A stretch of DNA of 64,000 nt from Rhodococcus oxybenzonivorans (GTDB lineage Bacteria; Actinomycetota; Actinomycetes; Mycobacteriales; Mycobacteriaceae). Shown here piece after piece: positions 45,184 through 53,737 of this stretch (position 1 is its first letter; the number at the start of each line of letters is the position of its first letter). The stretch covers positions 4,464,001 through 4,528,000 of the forward strand of contig NZ_CP021354.1 in NCBI RefSeq assembly GCF_003130705.1, in the 5' to 3' direction. Under the pieces are notes generated by a model that saw only the letters and a list, made by a program, of their open reading frames with translations, made no database searches and was not told the DNA's origin. The position numbers and the translations under genes were made by a program.

Positions 45184-47000
45184 TCCTCGATCCTGCTCCA
45201 ACCGGCCGCGTCACTGAAAATCCCTACCGGCACAGCGCCCGACAGCGACACTCCCTCGACACCCGGCCCTACCGCCACCAACGTGCGGTCCTGCATGATC
45301 GGCAGTACGGCAGCGAGATCCCACAGTCGGCGATCTGCGTCGGCCAGAGCCTGAGATACGTCACCCGCACCGCGCAACGCGGCGTCGATCGCGGGCTGCA
45401 GCGACGGGTCGCACACGCCGGACAGATTGGACGGCGCTTCCGCCTCTGCGGCGGAATTCCCTTCCGGTGCCGACCCTTCGGCTCGAGCTGGCGTGTTCGT
45501 CGCTGCGGCGGGCGGGCAACTGTGCCGGGAGGCCAGCGCGGTTGCCGGATCGGAACCGTCGCGGGACCATCCGACGACGGCACCGATCTCGCCGCTCGTC
45601 AACGCTTCTCCGTACAACTCTTCCGCGGGTATGGATTGCACACTGGCGTCCACTCCAGCACCACGCAGTTGGTCGGCAGCCGTGTTCGCGACAGCACTGG
45701 CAGTGTCATCCCCCTCTGGAGTTCCGATGACGAGCGAGAGCGGCACGCCACCGCGGACGAGCCTCGCCTGCGGCACGGTTGCGGCGGGATCGGGAGTGGG
45801 CGCGGCAATGTCGGAGACATAGCCGTATTCCGCGAGCTGCGCCAGCACCTGTTCGCGGGACGGACGCGCGGGGGCGGTAGCGGTGTATCCCGGGTCGGAC
45901 GGGGCGTACACCTGCGAGCGGGTGGGAACGGCGGCCGCTTCGCTTCCCGCCCCGACGACCGCCAGAAGGTCGGTATCGAGCAAGTCCAGCAGACTCCGCC
46001 GCACCCGGACGTCCGCGAGTTCGGGCACCCGTCCGTTGAGGGTCAGCGACAGCCCTCGCGGCTGGAACGACGCACCCGTGCGCACGGTCGGGATCGCCGC
46101 GAGCTGAGCGGAAGTGGCTGTGCCGCCGTGAATCTGCACGATCTGCGTGTCGTTGTTGCGCATCGAGTCGGCGAGCTGCGCGGGGGTTCCGTCACGCCGC
46201 ATGAGTATCTGGTCCGGGGTCGCCGGCATGTCCCAGAATCGATCGTTACGTTCGAGCAGAATTTCGTCGCGACCGCGGTCGATGTTTTTGATGTGGAAGT
46301 GTGCGCCCGACACCGGAATGTTCTCGGACAGCCCGGTGGCGAATCCCCCCGGCGAATCCTTGATCAGGTGCGACGGCAGGAGGTCGGTGAACAGCTCTCG
46401 CCACGCCGGGTACGCGGACTTCATCACCACGTTCACGGTCTTGCCACCGCCCGACGACCGCACGTCCTCGATGAGTTGATAGCCGGCCGGGTCCACCGCT
46501 CCCGGGGCGCTGATCATCTGCTGCCACAGGTAGCGGAAATCCTCCGCGGCGATGGGCGCACCGTCGGACCATTGCGCTTCGTTGCGTAACTGATAGGTGA
46601 TGGTGAACGGTTCTTGCGACGAGACCTCGGCGGAGATCACGAGCGAGGTATCGGGGATCCAGTTACTGCCACCCACACGCTGCGGGTCGGGAACGGGGCG
46701 GAACGGGCTCGGGAGGACGAGTGCACTGACGGCGGAGTTCGCCGGCGACTGATCCGACAGGAGATGCGGGTTGAATCCACTGCCGACGTCGTCGATGGCC
46801 ACCACGACAGGCTGCTTCTCCGTGGGTGAGACGGTGGGTTTGGGGCTGTCGGTGCTCTCGACGGGAGGCGGCGGGTCGGCCGTACACGAGGTGAGGACCG
46901 TCGTGGACACTGCGAGAAACACCGCGGTGGTCACGAGCCCGTTGCCACGCCTTCGACGCCGAACTCCCCACGCTCTGTCGATCGAACCCCCAGCAACCAC
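45180..47000 (-). CDS. lpqW: LpqW lipoprotein (family-5 solute-binding protein fold)
   Basis: Orthologue by position (next to typA and mshB) and fold of mycobacterial LpqW, a substrate-binding-protein-like lipoprotein that steers PIM/LAM synthesis, in connection with PimE. The lipobox is VLTSC, near residue 34 of the chosen start. Family-5 signatures follow ([19 protein letters not shown] and [15 protein letters not shown]). GTG 47000 is chosen because AGGAAAGGCGG lies 6-12 bases upstream; a GTG-rich region makes other starts possible. No permease genes are next to it. Confidence 0.86.
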   Translation of the reverse strand: MVAGGSIDRAWGVRRRRRGNGLVTTAVFLAVSTTVLTSCTADPPPPVESTDSPKPTVSPTEKQPVVVAIDDVGSGFNPHLLSDQSPANSAVSALVLPSPFRPVPDPQRVGGSNWIPDTSLVISAEVSSQEPFTITYQLRNEAQWSDGAPIAAEDFRYLWQQMISAPGAVDPAGYQLIEDVRSSGGGKTVNVVMKSAYPAWRELFTDLLPSHLIKDSPGGFATGLSENIPVSGAHFHIKNIDRGRDEILLERNDRFWDMPATPDQILMRRDGTPAQLADSMRNNDTQIVQIHGGTATSAQLAAIPTVRTGASFQPRGLSLTLNGRVPELADVRVRRSLLDLLDTDLLAVVGAGSEAAAVPTRSQVYAPSDPGYTATAPARPSREQVLAQLAEYGYVSDIAAPTPDPAATVPQARLVRGGVPLSLVIGTPEGDDTASAVANTAADQLRGAGVDASVQSIPAEELYGEALTSGEIGAVVGWSRDGSDPATALASRHSCPPAAATNTPARAEGSAPEGNSAAEAEAPSNLSGVCDPSLQPAIDAALRGAGDVSQALADADRRLWDLAAVLPIMQDRTLVAVGPGVEGVSLSGAVPVGIFSDAAGWSRIEE

Positions 47001-47047
47001 CGCGCCGCCTTTCCTCAGAGATACCGGAAGGCTCCGGAAACCCTCGA

Positions 47048-47090
47048 GCGAATGTACCTTCGGTCGGCGATCGACCGAAGGTACATTCGC
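47048..47090 (-). terminator. 19-bp perfect hairpin between typA and lpqW
   Basis: A perfect 19-bp inverted repeat (47048-47066 with 47072-47090) and 5-base loop. On the minus strand it is 31 bases after the typA stop and 47 bases before the lpqW GTG. No strong T-run follows, so it may be a terminator of the intrinsic I-shaped kind or an attenuator. Confidence 0.65.
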
Positions 47091-47121
47091 CCGTTGTGTC
47101 TTACGTGGTCGGACGCGGGAC

Positions 47122-49029
47122 CTAGAGGGCCGCCTTGTCGCGGGCCTTGGAACGCGAACGCTCACGGGCGCGGTCGGTGGCCGACAGGTGCACCTTGCGC
47201 ACCCGCACGACCTCCGGGGTGACCTCGACGCACTCGTCGCCGGCGCAGAACTCCATGGCGCCCTCGAGTTCGAGCTTGATGGGCTTGGCGAGGGTCTCCA
47301 TCACGTCGGCGGAGGACTGACGCATGTTGGTCAGCTTCTTCTCGCGGGTGACGTTGATGTCGAGGTCCTCCTGGCGCGGGTTGATGCCCACGACCATGCC
47401 CTCGTAGGTATCGGCACCCGGCTCGACGAAGAAGGTGCCGCGATCGGCCAGCTGGATCATCGCGAACGGGGTGACGGTGCCGGTGCGGTCCGAGACGAGC
47501 GAACCGGTGTGGCGTGCCCGGATCTCGCCGGCCCACGGTGCATAACCGTGGAACACCGCATTGGCGATGCCGGTACCGCGGGTCTCGGTGAGGAAGTCGG
47601 TGCGGAAACCGATGAGGCCACGCGACGGGACGATGAACTCCATCCGAACCCAGCCTGCACCGTGGTTCGCCATCTGGACCATCTTGCCCTTGCGGTTGGC
47701 CAGCAGCTGGGTGATGGCACCGAGGTACTCCTCCGGGCTGTCGATGGTGAGCTCCTCGAAGGGCTCGTGCACCTTGCCGTCGACCTGACGGGTGACCACC
47801 TGCGGCTTGCCGACGGTCAGCTCGAAGCCTTCGCGGCGCATCTGCTCGACGAGAATGGCGAGGGCGAGTTCACCACGGCCCTGCACCTCCCAGGCGTCGG
47901 GGCGACCGATGTCGAGGACCTTGAGCGAGACGTTGCCGACGAGCTCCTGGTCGAGGCGGGACTTCACCATGCGGGCGGTGAGCTTGTGCCCACTGACCCG
48001 GCCGACGAGCGGCGACGTGTTGGTGCCGATGGTGACCGAGATGGCGGGCTGGTCGACGGTGATCCGAGGCAGCGGGACAGGGTTTTCCAGATCGGCGAGC
48101 GTGTCACCGATCATGATGTCGGGGAAACCGGCGACGGCGACGATGTCCCCGGCAACTGCCCTCTCGGCAGGCTGACGCTCGACGCCCTTGGTCGCGAGCA
48201 ATTCGGTGATCTTGGCCTTGGTGACGACGGGCTCGCCGTCCACCTCACGGCACCAGGAGACGGTCTGACCCTTGGTCAGCTCGCCGTTGTGGATGCGCAC
48301 CAGCGCGAGGCGGCCCAGGAATGCGGAGGCGTCGAGGTTGGTGACGTGAGCCTGCAGCGGCGCGTCGACGTTGCCCTTGGGTGCGGGAACGTAGTTCAGA
48401 AGCACGTCGAACAGGGCGTCGAGGTTCTCGGCGTCCGGTGCGTGACCGTTCTCGGGCTGACTCTTGGACGCCTTGCCCTCACGGCCGGAGGCGTAGAGGA
48501 CCGGGAGGTCGAGCGCGAGTTCGGCGGCTTCCGCGGCCTCGTCGTCGAGGTCCGAGGCGAGGTCGAGAAGCAGGTCGTGACTCTCGGAGACGACCTCTTC
48601 GATGCGGGCATCGGGGCGGTCGGTCTTGTTGACCACGAGGATCACGGGCAGCGAGGCTGCGAGGGCCTTGCGGAGCACGAACCGAGTCTGCGGCAGCGGG
48701 CCCTCGGAGGCGTCGACGAGCAGGACGACACCGTCGACCATGGACAGGCCGCGCTCGACCTCACCACCGAAGTCGGCGTGGCCCGGGGTGTCGATCACGT
48801 TGATCACGGTGACGCTGCCGTCGGCATGGTGCTTGTGGACAGCAGTGTTCTTCGCGAGGATGGTGATGCCCTTCTCGCGCTCGAGGTCGCCGGAGTCCAT
48901 GACGCGATCGACCAGCTCGGCGCGCTCCTCGAAAGCCCCCGATTGGCGCAGCATGGCGTCGACGAGAGTGGTCTTGCCGTGGTCGACGTGTGCGACGATG
49001 GCAACGTTACGGAAGCTGGTGATGGTCAC
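47122..49029 (-). CDS. typA: TypA/BipA translational GTPase
   Basis: Ribosome-associated elongation-factor-like GTPase of 635 residues. The G1 motif is AHVDHGKTT, the switch/G3 region DTPGHADFGGEVER and G4 NKTDRPDAR. EF-G-like domains III and V and the BipA-specific C-terminal domain (VEVTPEVVRVRKVHLS) follow. It assists ribosome assembly and translation under stress. ATG 49029. It is upstream of lpqW on the same strand, as in mycobacteria. Confidence 0.95.
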   Translation of the reverse strand: MTITSFRNVAIVAHVDHGKTTLVDAMLRQSGAFEERAELVDRVMDSGDLEREKGITILAKNTAVHKHHADGSVTVINVIDTPGHADFGGEVERGLSMVDGVVLLVDASEGPLPQTRFVLRKALAASLPVILVVNKTDRPDARIEEVVSESHDLLLDLASDLDDEAAEAAELALDLPVLYASGREGKASKSQPENGHAPDAENLDALFDVLLNYVPAPKGNVDAPLQAHVTNLDASAFLGRLALVRIHNGELTKGQTVSWCREVDGEPVVTKAKITELLATKGVERQPAERAVAGDIVAVAGFPDIMIGDTLADLENPVPLPRITVDQPAISVTIGTNTSPLVGRVSGHKLTARMVKSRLDQELVGNVSLKVLDIGRPDAWEVQGRGELALAILVEQMRREGFELTVGKPQVVTRQVDGKVHEPFEELTIDSPEEYLGAITQLLANRKGKMVQMANHGAGWVRMEFIVPSRGLIGFRTDFLTETRGTGIANAVFHGYAPWAGEIRARHTGSLVSDRTGTVTPFAMIQLADRGTFFVEPGADTYEGMVVGINPRQEDLDINVTREKKLTNMRQSSADVMETLAKPIKLELEGAMEFCAGDECVEVTPEVVRVRKVHLSATDRARERSRSKARDKAAL

Positions 49030-49363
49030 GCGATGGCTCTCCTGGCTGAGTTGATTCGGCCACGCGAAAGTTCACTCGCACGACCTTCTGGCGGCCGCAT
49101 TGTCATCCTGATTCAGAAATCCCTCGTCGAGGCGATGGCAAAATCGCTCATACAGGCATCGCGGCCACGTAAATACTACCCGCCCGCGGCCCGGTTCCGC
49201 GCATCGCGGACGTCGAGGGGCATCGGGCACCAGCGTAAAGTGATCTGCGCCACGCGGTGTGCGAGCCGGTTCCAGGTCGACAGCGGACGAAGTCGCGGCC
49301 ACGCTAGCCTGGGTCGAGCGTCGCATCCGGTGTTCCGTCAGAGCTAGGGAGGCCGAGCCGAGC
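49030..49363. other. Intergenic region between typA and the small Cys/Lys-rich gene
   Basis: A 334-base divergent promoter region with no credible gene. No standard RNA structure or -35/-10 pair was clear. The right end has AGGGAGG, the ribosome-binding site of the gene at 49364. Confidence 0.5.
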
Positions 49364-49540
49364 ATGGGCAAGATCAAGGCCACCGAGGTCTCGGGCCTCA
49401 AGCCGAAGAAGAAGTGCTGCCGCAGCAAGAAGCGTTGCCTCAAGTGCCCGGTGGTCATCATGCGGATGAAGAAGCTCGAGAACGAAGGCGCCTCCAAGAA
49501 GGAACTGAAGAAGGGCCTCGTGAAGGCCCGTAAGACCTGA
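49364..49540 (+). CDS. Small basic Cys-containing conserved protein (58 aa)
   Basis: A very basic 58-residue protein (MGKIKATEVSGLKPKKKC start) with four cysteines in CCRSKKRCLKC, a likely metal-binding or disulfide cluster. The codons almost all end in G or C, a strong sign of a real and well-expressed gene. A GGAGG lies 11 bases before ATG. Its position, between mutT2 and typA, is conserved in mycobacteria from memory. A ribosome- or nucleic-acid-binding role is inferred from charge alone. Confidence 0.72.
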   Translation: MGKIKATEVSGLKPKKKCCRSKKRCLKCPVVIMRMKKLENEGASKKELKKGLVKARKT

Positions 49541-49566
49541 GCCGGCGGCCCGATCGACCGTTGTCC

Positions 49567-49989
49567 TCAGTTTCCACTGTCGAGGTACGGACGCAGGTCC
49601 GGCACCCATCCCTGATCGTTGCCGACCAGGTCGATCTCCACGAGCTCTCGGCCGTTCACCCATCGCAGCTCGGCATGGTCGAGCGCGGACGGTGTTCCCG
49701 ACACCAGGTCCACCCGGTAGGCGCGGAGCACGCGCCCGTCGGGAAGGGGCACGTCGCCCCCTACCCTCGTGCCCCCTGCTACCTCGACGCCGAGTTCTTC
49801 TCGCAGTTCCCGCCGGAGCGCGTCCTCGGCCGTCTCCCCTGCTTCGGCCTTGCCGCCCGGCAGTTCCCACAGGCCCGCCAGCTCGGGCGGTCGCGTCCGC
49901 TGGGCGAGTAGGAGGCGTCCGTCGACGATGATCGCCGCAGCCACCACTTCGCCGTTGTTCGTGGCGGGTCTTGCAGGTTCCGTCGGCAC
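49567..49989 (-). CDS. mutT2: Nudix hydrolase MutT2
   Basis: A 140-residue Nudix protein that hydrolyses oxidised or noncanonical dNTPs (MutT2/CTP-type activity in mycobacteria, Rv1160). The Nudix box is GGKAEAGETAEDALRRELREELG, intact. Gene order next to pimE and a pterin dehydratase gene matches mycobacteria. GTG 49989 is chosen; longer frames overlap the divergent gene. No ribosome-binding site is evident. Confidence 0.88.
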   Translation of the reverse strand: MPTEPARPATNNGEVVAAAIIVDGRLLLAQRTRPPELAGLWELPGGKAEAGETAEDALRRELREELGVEVAGGTRVGGDVPLPDGRVLRAYRVDLVSGTPSALDHAELRWVNGRELVEIDLVGNDQGWVPDLRPYLDSGN

Positions 49990-50005
49990 CGCACCATCAT
50001 GGGGT

Positions 50006-50290
50006 ATGACCGAGTTGCTGTCAGACGGAAGTATCGATGCCGGGCTCGCCGGACTGCCCGAGTGGCGGCGCACCGGCGACTCCCTGGTCCGCACCATCGA
50101 GTCGCCGAGCTTCATCGACGCGATCGAACTGGTCCGCAAGGTTGCCGCGGCCGCCGAGGCCGCCAACCACCATCCCGACATCGACATCCGGTGGCGCAAG
50201 GTCACCTACACCTTGTCGACCCACTCGGCCGGGGGGATCACACAGCTCGATCTGGATCTCGCTGCACAGATCGACGTGCTGGCAGGGTAG
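50006..50290 (+). CDS. Pterin-4a-carbinolamine dehydratase (PCD/DCoH)-like protein
   Basis: A 94-residue PCD/DCoH fold protein. VRTIESPSFIDAIELV, AAEAANHHPDIDIRWRKVTYTLSTH contains the conserved NHHP motif of the active site. Known enzymes dehydrate 4a-hydroxytetrahydrobiopterin; in organisms without aromatic hydroxylases the role is unclear. It is divergent from mutT2 and overlaps the 3' end of pimE by 53 bases. Confidence 0.88.
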   Translation: MTELLSDGSIDAGLAGLPEWRRTGDSLVRTIESPSFIDAIELVRKVAAAAEAANHHPDIDIRWRKVTYTLSTHSAGGITQLDLDLAAQIDVLAG

Positions 50291-51587
50291 GCGTCAGCTT
50301 CGCCCGTCTGCCCGCCCAGGCAATCCAGGCATACACGGCGAATGCGCCCACCACGTCGACGGTGCCGAGCCACGCGAGCACCGCAGGCCGTGAGATGAGC
50401 CAGATCGAGTCCTGGAAGAAGCTCAGGACCCACGGCACCCCGATCAGCGTCGTGACGAGCCAGTACCCCGCGACGACCCGGGTACCGAACATCGATCCGT
50501 AGGGGCCGTGAAGAAGCCAGATCAGCATCGGGATCACCCATACCCAGTGGTGTGACCACGAGATCGGGGACACGAGCAGTCCCAGCAGCTCCACGACGAC
50601 GAGTGTGCCCAACCTGTCGTCGCGGGCGAGCGCGCGCCAGGCGAGCACCGCGAGGACCACGGTGAGCGCGACTCCCACCACCCAGACTGCACCCGTTCCG
50701 ACGTCGTACCCGAGCAGCCTCGACAACGCCCCGCGCAGAGACTGGTTCCATACCGAACCCACCGGACCGATGCGATCTGCGTCCCCGAGCAGGTGGGTGA
50801 AGTACTCGCGGGCCTCGGAACCGATCAAGAGATAGCTGAGGCCGACGGTCGCCGCGAAGGCGACGCCCGAGAAGACTGCCGCTTTCCACCTGCGCTGGAG
50901 CAGAAAGTACAACCCCGTGATGGCCGGGGTCAGTTTGATGCCCGCCGCGAAGCCGACGAGCGCACCCGACAGCCACCACCGTGAACTACGTACCGCAGTC
51001 ATCACGAGCAAGGCGAGGAAGACATTGATCTGCCCGTAGTCGAGCGTGGTGCGCACCGGCTCCAGCCAGACGCCCACCGTCGTCCACAGAAGTGCCACCG
51101 TCCGCCAGTGGGGTCGACGGGCCGCCGCGCCGAGCACGAGACTCAAACTCATGCGGGCCAACGCATACAGCGCGAGGATGGTGAGCAACTGCCAACAGAC
51201 GCCGACCAGGGTGAATGGCAGGAAGTGCAGGGGAAAGAAGACGAGCGCCGCGAAGGGTGGGTATGTGAACGGCAGTGGAAAGTCCGGTGTCACTTCCGAA
51301 TAGGTGAAGTCGTACAGGTTGCCACCGCCGAGAGCCTCCGAACCGTCGACGTAGACGTGTAAGTCGACGAGGTTCATCCCGTTGGGGCTCAGCAGTGTCC
51401 ACGCCATCCGTCCGAGCACCGACAACGCGAGAAGCACAGGCGCCCAGCGCAACAGCGCGCGGCTTGCGGAAACACGTTGTGACGAGGGAGAAGACGGGTC
51501 CTCGGAGTCCGCTCCGCCGTCGGACGCTCCTTCGTGGGACGCTCCTTCGTCGGACGCTCCTTCGTGGGACGCTGCTTGGTCGGACAC
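50238..51587 (-). CDS. pimE: Polyprenol-phosphate mannosyltransferase PimE-like (GT87)
   Basis: Membrane GT-C mannosyltransferase (about 10-12 helices, 449 residues), orthologue of Rv1159, which adds an alpha-1,2-mannose to make polar PIM5/PIM6. The extracellular first loop has the conserved acidic pattern VDLHVYVDGSEAL, and GINLTPAITGLYFLLQ-like text (AAGIKLTPAITG) is typical of GT87. A hydrophilic N-terminal tail of about 35 residues carries four repeats rich in ASHEG/ASDEG. It works on the same pathway as lpqW. Confidence 0.88.
   Translation of the reverse strand: MSDQAASHEGASDEGASHEGASDGGADSEDPSSPSSQRVSASRALLRWAPVLLALSVLGRMAWTLLSPNGMNLVDLHVYVDGSEALGGGNLYDFTYSEVTPDFPLPFTYPPFAALVFFPLHFLPFTLVGVCWQLLTILALYALARMSLSLVLGAAARRPHWRTVALLWTTVGVWLEPVRTTLDYGQINVFLALLVMTAVRSSRWWLSGALVGFAAGIKLTPAITGLYFLLQRRWKAAVFSGVAFAATVGLSYLLIGSEAREYFTHLLGDADRIGPVGSVWNQSLRGALSRLLGYDVGTGAVWVVGVALTVVLAVLAWRALARDDRLGTLVVVELLGLLVSPISWSHHWVWVIPMLIWLLHGPYGSMFGTRVVAGYWLVTTLIGVPWVLSFFQDSIWLISRPAVLAWLGTVDVVGAFAVYAWIAWAGRRAKLTPTLPARRSVQRDPDRAV
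51523..51582. repeat. 15-bp fourfold tandem repeat at the 5' end of pimE
   Basis: Four 15-bp units (51523-51537, 51538-51552, 51553-51567, 51568-51582), with few differences, encode a repeated pentapeptide of the ASHEG type in the cytoplasmic N-terminal tail. The unit length keeps the frame. Confidence 0.85.
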
Positions 51588-51926
51588 AGTGTGGCGCTCT
51601 CCCGTGAGGTGTGTAGACGTCTCAGCCGATCCCGAAACGGTCCCGCACAGCGTAGACGCCCGGCCACATACGCTCCGCTCTGTCCGTAGCAGCGCGTAAC
51701 AGTTGCATCACCATCATCACTGATCACACCAGCCACAGGCTATGGTTCCGGGAAGGATCACCGCCGGGGTCACCATGCCATACACTCCCACCGGGGCGCC
51801 GCAGCTACCACGGGGATGCACTCGTCAGCTGTACAACCCGGGGGCGCTGTACATAGAGTGGCCCCCCGAGCCGTAAGACGTGGATTGGATTGTCGTTCAC
51901 GCTGTTATGACAAGGATGGGGAGACT
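51588..51926. other. Divergent promoter region between pimE and the secreted protein
   Basis: About 340 bases with no credible gene. It contains the direct repeat GCTGTACA at 51828-51835 and 51846-51853, spaced 18 bp apart. It also has a GC-rich stem around 51838-51868. The right end has GGATGGGGAGA, the ribosome-binding site of the gene at 51927. Confidence 0.5.
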
Positions 51927-52688
51927 GTGCTTCGAACCCGAGGTATGCGCAGGGCATTTACTGCTTTCGCAATTGCCGCAGCAGCAGCGATGGCAGTGCC
52001 GGTACAGGTATCCGCGCAGCCGACGCCGCCGCCCGTGCCCGAGGGCATGCCTGTGGAGATGCTCGCATCGTTTGCTCCCGCGATCATCGGCGCAGCCGCT
52101 GGTACCGAAGACATCGCTGCAGGCCCGCAGGCCGAACTTCTCGCGCAGGCACGCAACCTTCTCGAGTCTCCCGGCATTCCTCCCGAGATCAAGTCCACCC
52201 TCGAGCGCGTCATCACGTTCCTCGACGGCAGCGGTGGCGGCGGACCCGAAATCCCGCAGGACAACGCACCCGTCATCGCCCAGTTCCTGTACCCGACGCT
52301 CGGTAAGGGCTGCATCGGAGAGGGCGCCGATTCCGTCGGCACCGCACTCGCCGTGCCCGGACCCGCGCAGCTCCCGCCGCCCGGACCTGCGGCCGGACAA
52401 GCCGGCTTCGTGTTCACGGCGCTCGGAACCAGTGCGGTCGCTGCCGAGCAGCCCAATCCGCTGACCGTCACGTGGATCAACCTGGACAACCAGCGCCGCG
52501 AGACGCAGAACCTCACCAACGAGGCACGCATCAACCCCGACGGCCCTGCCACTCTGTCCGCGATTGCCGACACCGGCCCCGGTCGCGTCATCGCCGTCAT
52601 CTCCGGCGGACTCACCACGCAGAAGGAAGGGGCGGCACCCATCACGTGCAGCTTCCTGCCGACCGTGGGCATGTTCCGCGTCGCATAG
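51927..52688 (+). CDS. Secreted Ala/Pro-rich protein, Rv1157c-like
   Basis: A 253-residue exported protein with a clear signal peptide (LRTRGMRRAFTAFAIAAAAAM, cleavage after VSAQ) and an Ala/Pro-rich mature region. Two cysteines (GKGCIGE and PITCSFLP) may form a disulfide. It matches Rv1157c by position, next to pimE. GTG 51927 has a GGGGAGA ribosome-binding site. Its function is unknown. A good terminator follows. Confidence 0.78.
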   Translation: MLRTRGMRRAFTAFAIAAAAAMAVPVQVSAQPTPPPVPEGMPVEMLASFAPAIIGAAAGTEDIAAGPQAELLAQARNLLESPGIPPEIKSTLERVITFLDGSGGGGPEIPQDNAPVIAQFLYPTLGKGCIGEGADSVGTALAVPGPAQLPPPGPAAGQAGFVFTALGTSAVAAEQPNPLTVTWINLDNQRRETQNLTNEARINPDGPATLSAIADTGPGRVIAVISGGLTTQKEGAAPITCSFLPTVGMFRVA

Positions 52689-52700
52689 CAGTTCTTCGCG

Positions 52701-52733
52701 AAAGGCCCCCGGACTTCCGGGGGCCTTTTCGTC
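52701..52733 (+). terminator. Rho-independent terminator after the secreted protein gene
   Basis: A 13-bp perfect GC-rich stem (AAAGGCCCCCGGA at 52701-52713 with TCCGGGGGCCTTT at 52716-52728) with a very short loop, followed by a T-rich stretch. Confidence 0.85.
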
Positions 52734-52784
52734 GGTTCAGCCCGATCACCGTGTGCCGACGACACCAGCGTGGTAGACCGAGGA

Positions 52785-53123
52785 ATGCCCTCCAAGCACT
52801 CCTTCCGCCGTTCTCGGCACGCCCACCGATCGATACTGTCGATTCGCTCGGAAGGGTCCATCCTCTCGATCGGGTCGGCCTACTCGGTTCTGTCGATCGG
52901 CAGCGTCGGCTCGGTCCTGTCGATAGGGTCGGCCGGCTCGATCGGGTCGGTGCTGAGCACGGGCTCGTTCGCCAGCCTGGGCTCTGCCCTGTCCGGACTC
53001 TCGGGCTGGTCCCTGATGTCCTGGCGGGGATGGCACGAGTCACCTCAGGAGCATCCCCAACTCACGGTCATCGCCGAAGAACCGGACCTTGCCCGGGACG
53101 CGACCGCGCACGTGCAGTCCTGA
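52785..53123 (+). CDS. Small protein with LSIGSAGS-type octapeptide repeats
   Basis: A 112-residue protein. After a basic N-terminal segment (MPSKHSFRRSRHAHR), residues about 17-75 are built of a repeated LSIGSxGS/SVLSIGS unit (SILSIGSAY, SVLSIGSVG, SVLSIGSAG). An aromatic segment (SGWSLMSWRGW) and a charged tail follow. No catalytic motif is seen. A beta-solenoid or membrane-associated structure is possible; similar repeat proteins exist in actinomycetes from memory. It is 3 bases from the convergent marR stop. Confidence 0.7.
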   Translation: MPSKHSFRRSRHAHRSILSIRSEGSILSIGSAYSVLSIGSVGSVLSIGSAGSIGSVLSTGSFASLGSALSGLSGWSLMSWRGWHESPQEHPQLTVIAEEPDLARDATAHVQS

Positions 53124-53126
53124 GCG

Positions 53127-53603
53127 CTACGACCCCGGCCGCCCTTCCTTCGACCGGCGGGGCCAGCTCCGGCCTTCCAAGTTCTCTACCTCCGCGTTGA
53201 ACTTCGACAGCAGTCGACGCAACTCTTCACGATCGCCGTCGCTCCATCCGCCGATCACCCGTTCCACGCCGCTACGACTCAGCTGTCGATCACTGCGCAG
53301 GTGCTCGAGCCCGAGATCGGTGGCCTGCACCTTCCGCGCCATTCCCCCATCGGGATCGGGAACGCGCTCCACCAGTCCTCGCCGCAGCAGTGCCCCGATC
53401 TGCCGGTTGATCGTCGAGATGTCGAGGCGGAACGCCTCCGAAAGCTCTTTGAGAGTGACCGGATGCTCCAGTTCGAGGCGGCTGAGTAACAGGTAGGCCG
53501 AGCGATCGATCTGCAATCCCGCCCGTTGGGAATGCACGTAGTGCCTCGACAACAAGGTCAGCTCGTTCTCGATGTCGGCCGTCACCGCCTCGCGATCGGA
53601 CAC
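53127..53603 (-). CDS. MarR-family transcriptional regulator
   Basis: A 158-residue winged-helix regulator (ELTLLSRHYVHSQRAGLQIDRSAYLLLSRL, LKELSEAFRLDISTINRQIGALLRRGLVERVPDPDGG). It is divergent from the MFS transporter gene and probably represses it. GTG 53603 has GGGAGG 5 bases upstream; GTG 53609 is the alternative. The 128-base intergenic region has a palindromic operator over the promoter. Confidence 0.87.
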   Translation of the reverse strand: MSDREAVTADIENELTLLSRHYVHSQRAGLQIDRSAYLLLSRLELEHPVTLKELSEAFRLDISTINRQIGALLRRGLVERVPDPDGGMARKVQATDLGLEHLRSDRQLSRSGVERVIGGWSDGDREELRRLLSKFNAEVENLEGRSWPRRSKEGRPGS

Positions 53604-53646
53604 CGTCACCTCCCGAAGTTTCCTTCATCCTGCCCGATCGACAGCG

Positions 53647-53680
53647 TTGTGCACGATACACACGATGTGTAGGGTACACA
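53647..53680 (+). promoter_or_regulatory. Promoter and putative MarR operator of the MFS gene
   Basis: A -35 TTGTGC (53647-53652), a 17-base spacer and a -10 TAGGGT (53670-53675). Across the -10 lie three alternating half-sites TACACA-CGA-TGTGTA-GGG-TACACA (53657-53680), forming two overlapping palindromes. A regulator bound here would block polymerase. Confidence 0.65.
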
Positions 53681-53737
53681 TCTCTGGTGTCGTGAACGCG
53701 TCGCGCCGAACCTGTACACCCCGGGAGGTGTCTGTCG

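Noticed and set aside
46771..49347. An 858-codon open frame antisense to lpqW and typA
   Set aside because: It runs through two well-supported genes and has no family motif; high GC content leaves antisense frames open.
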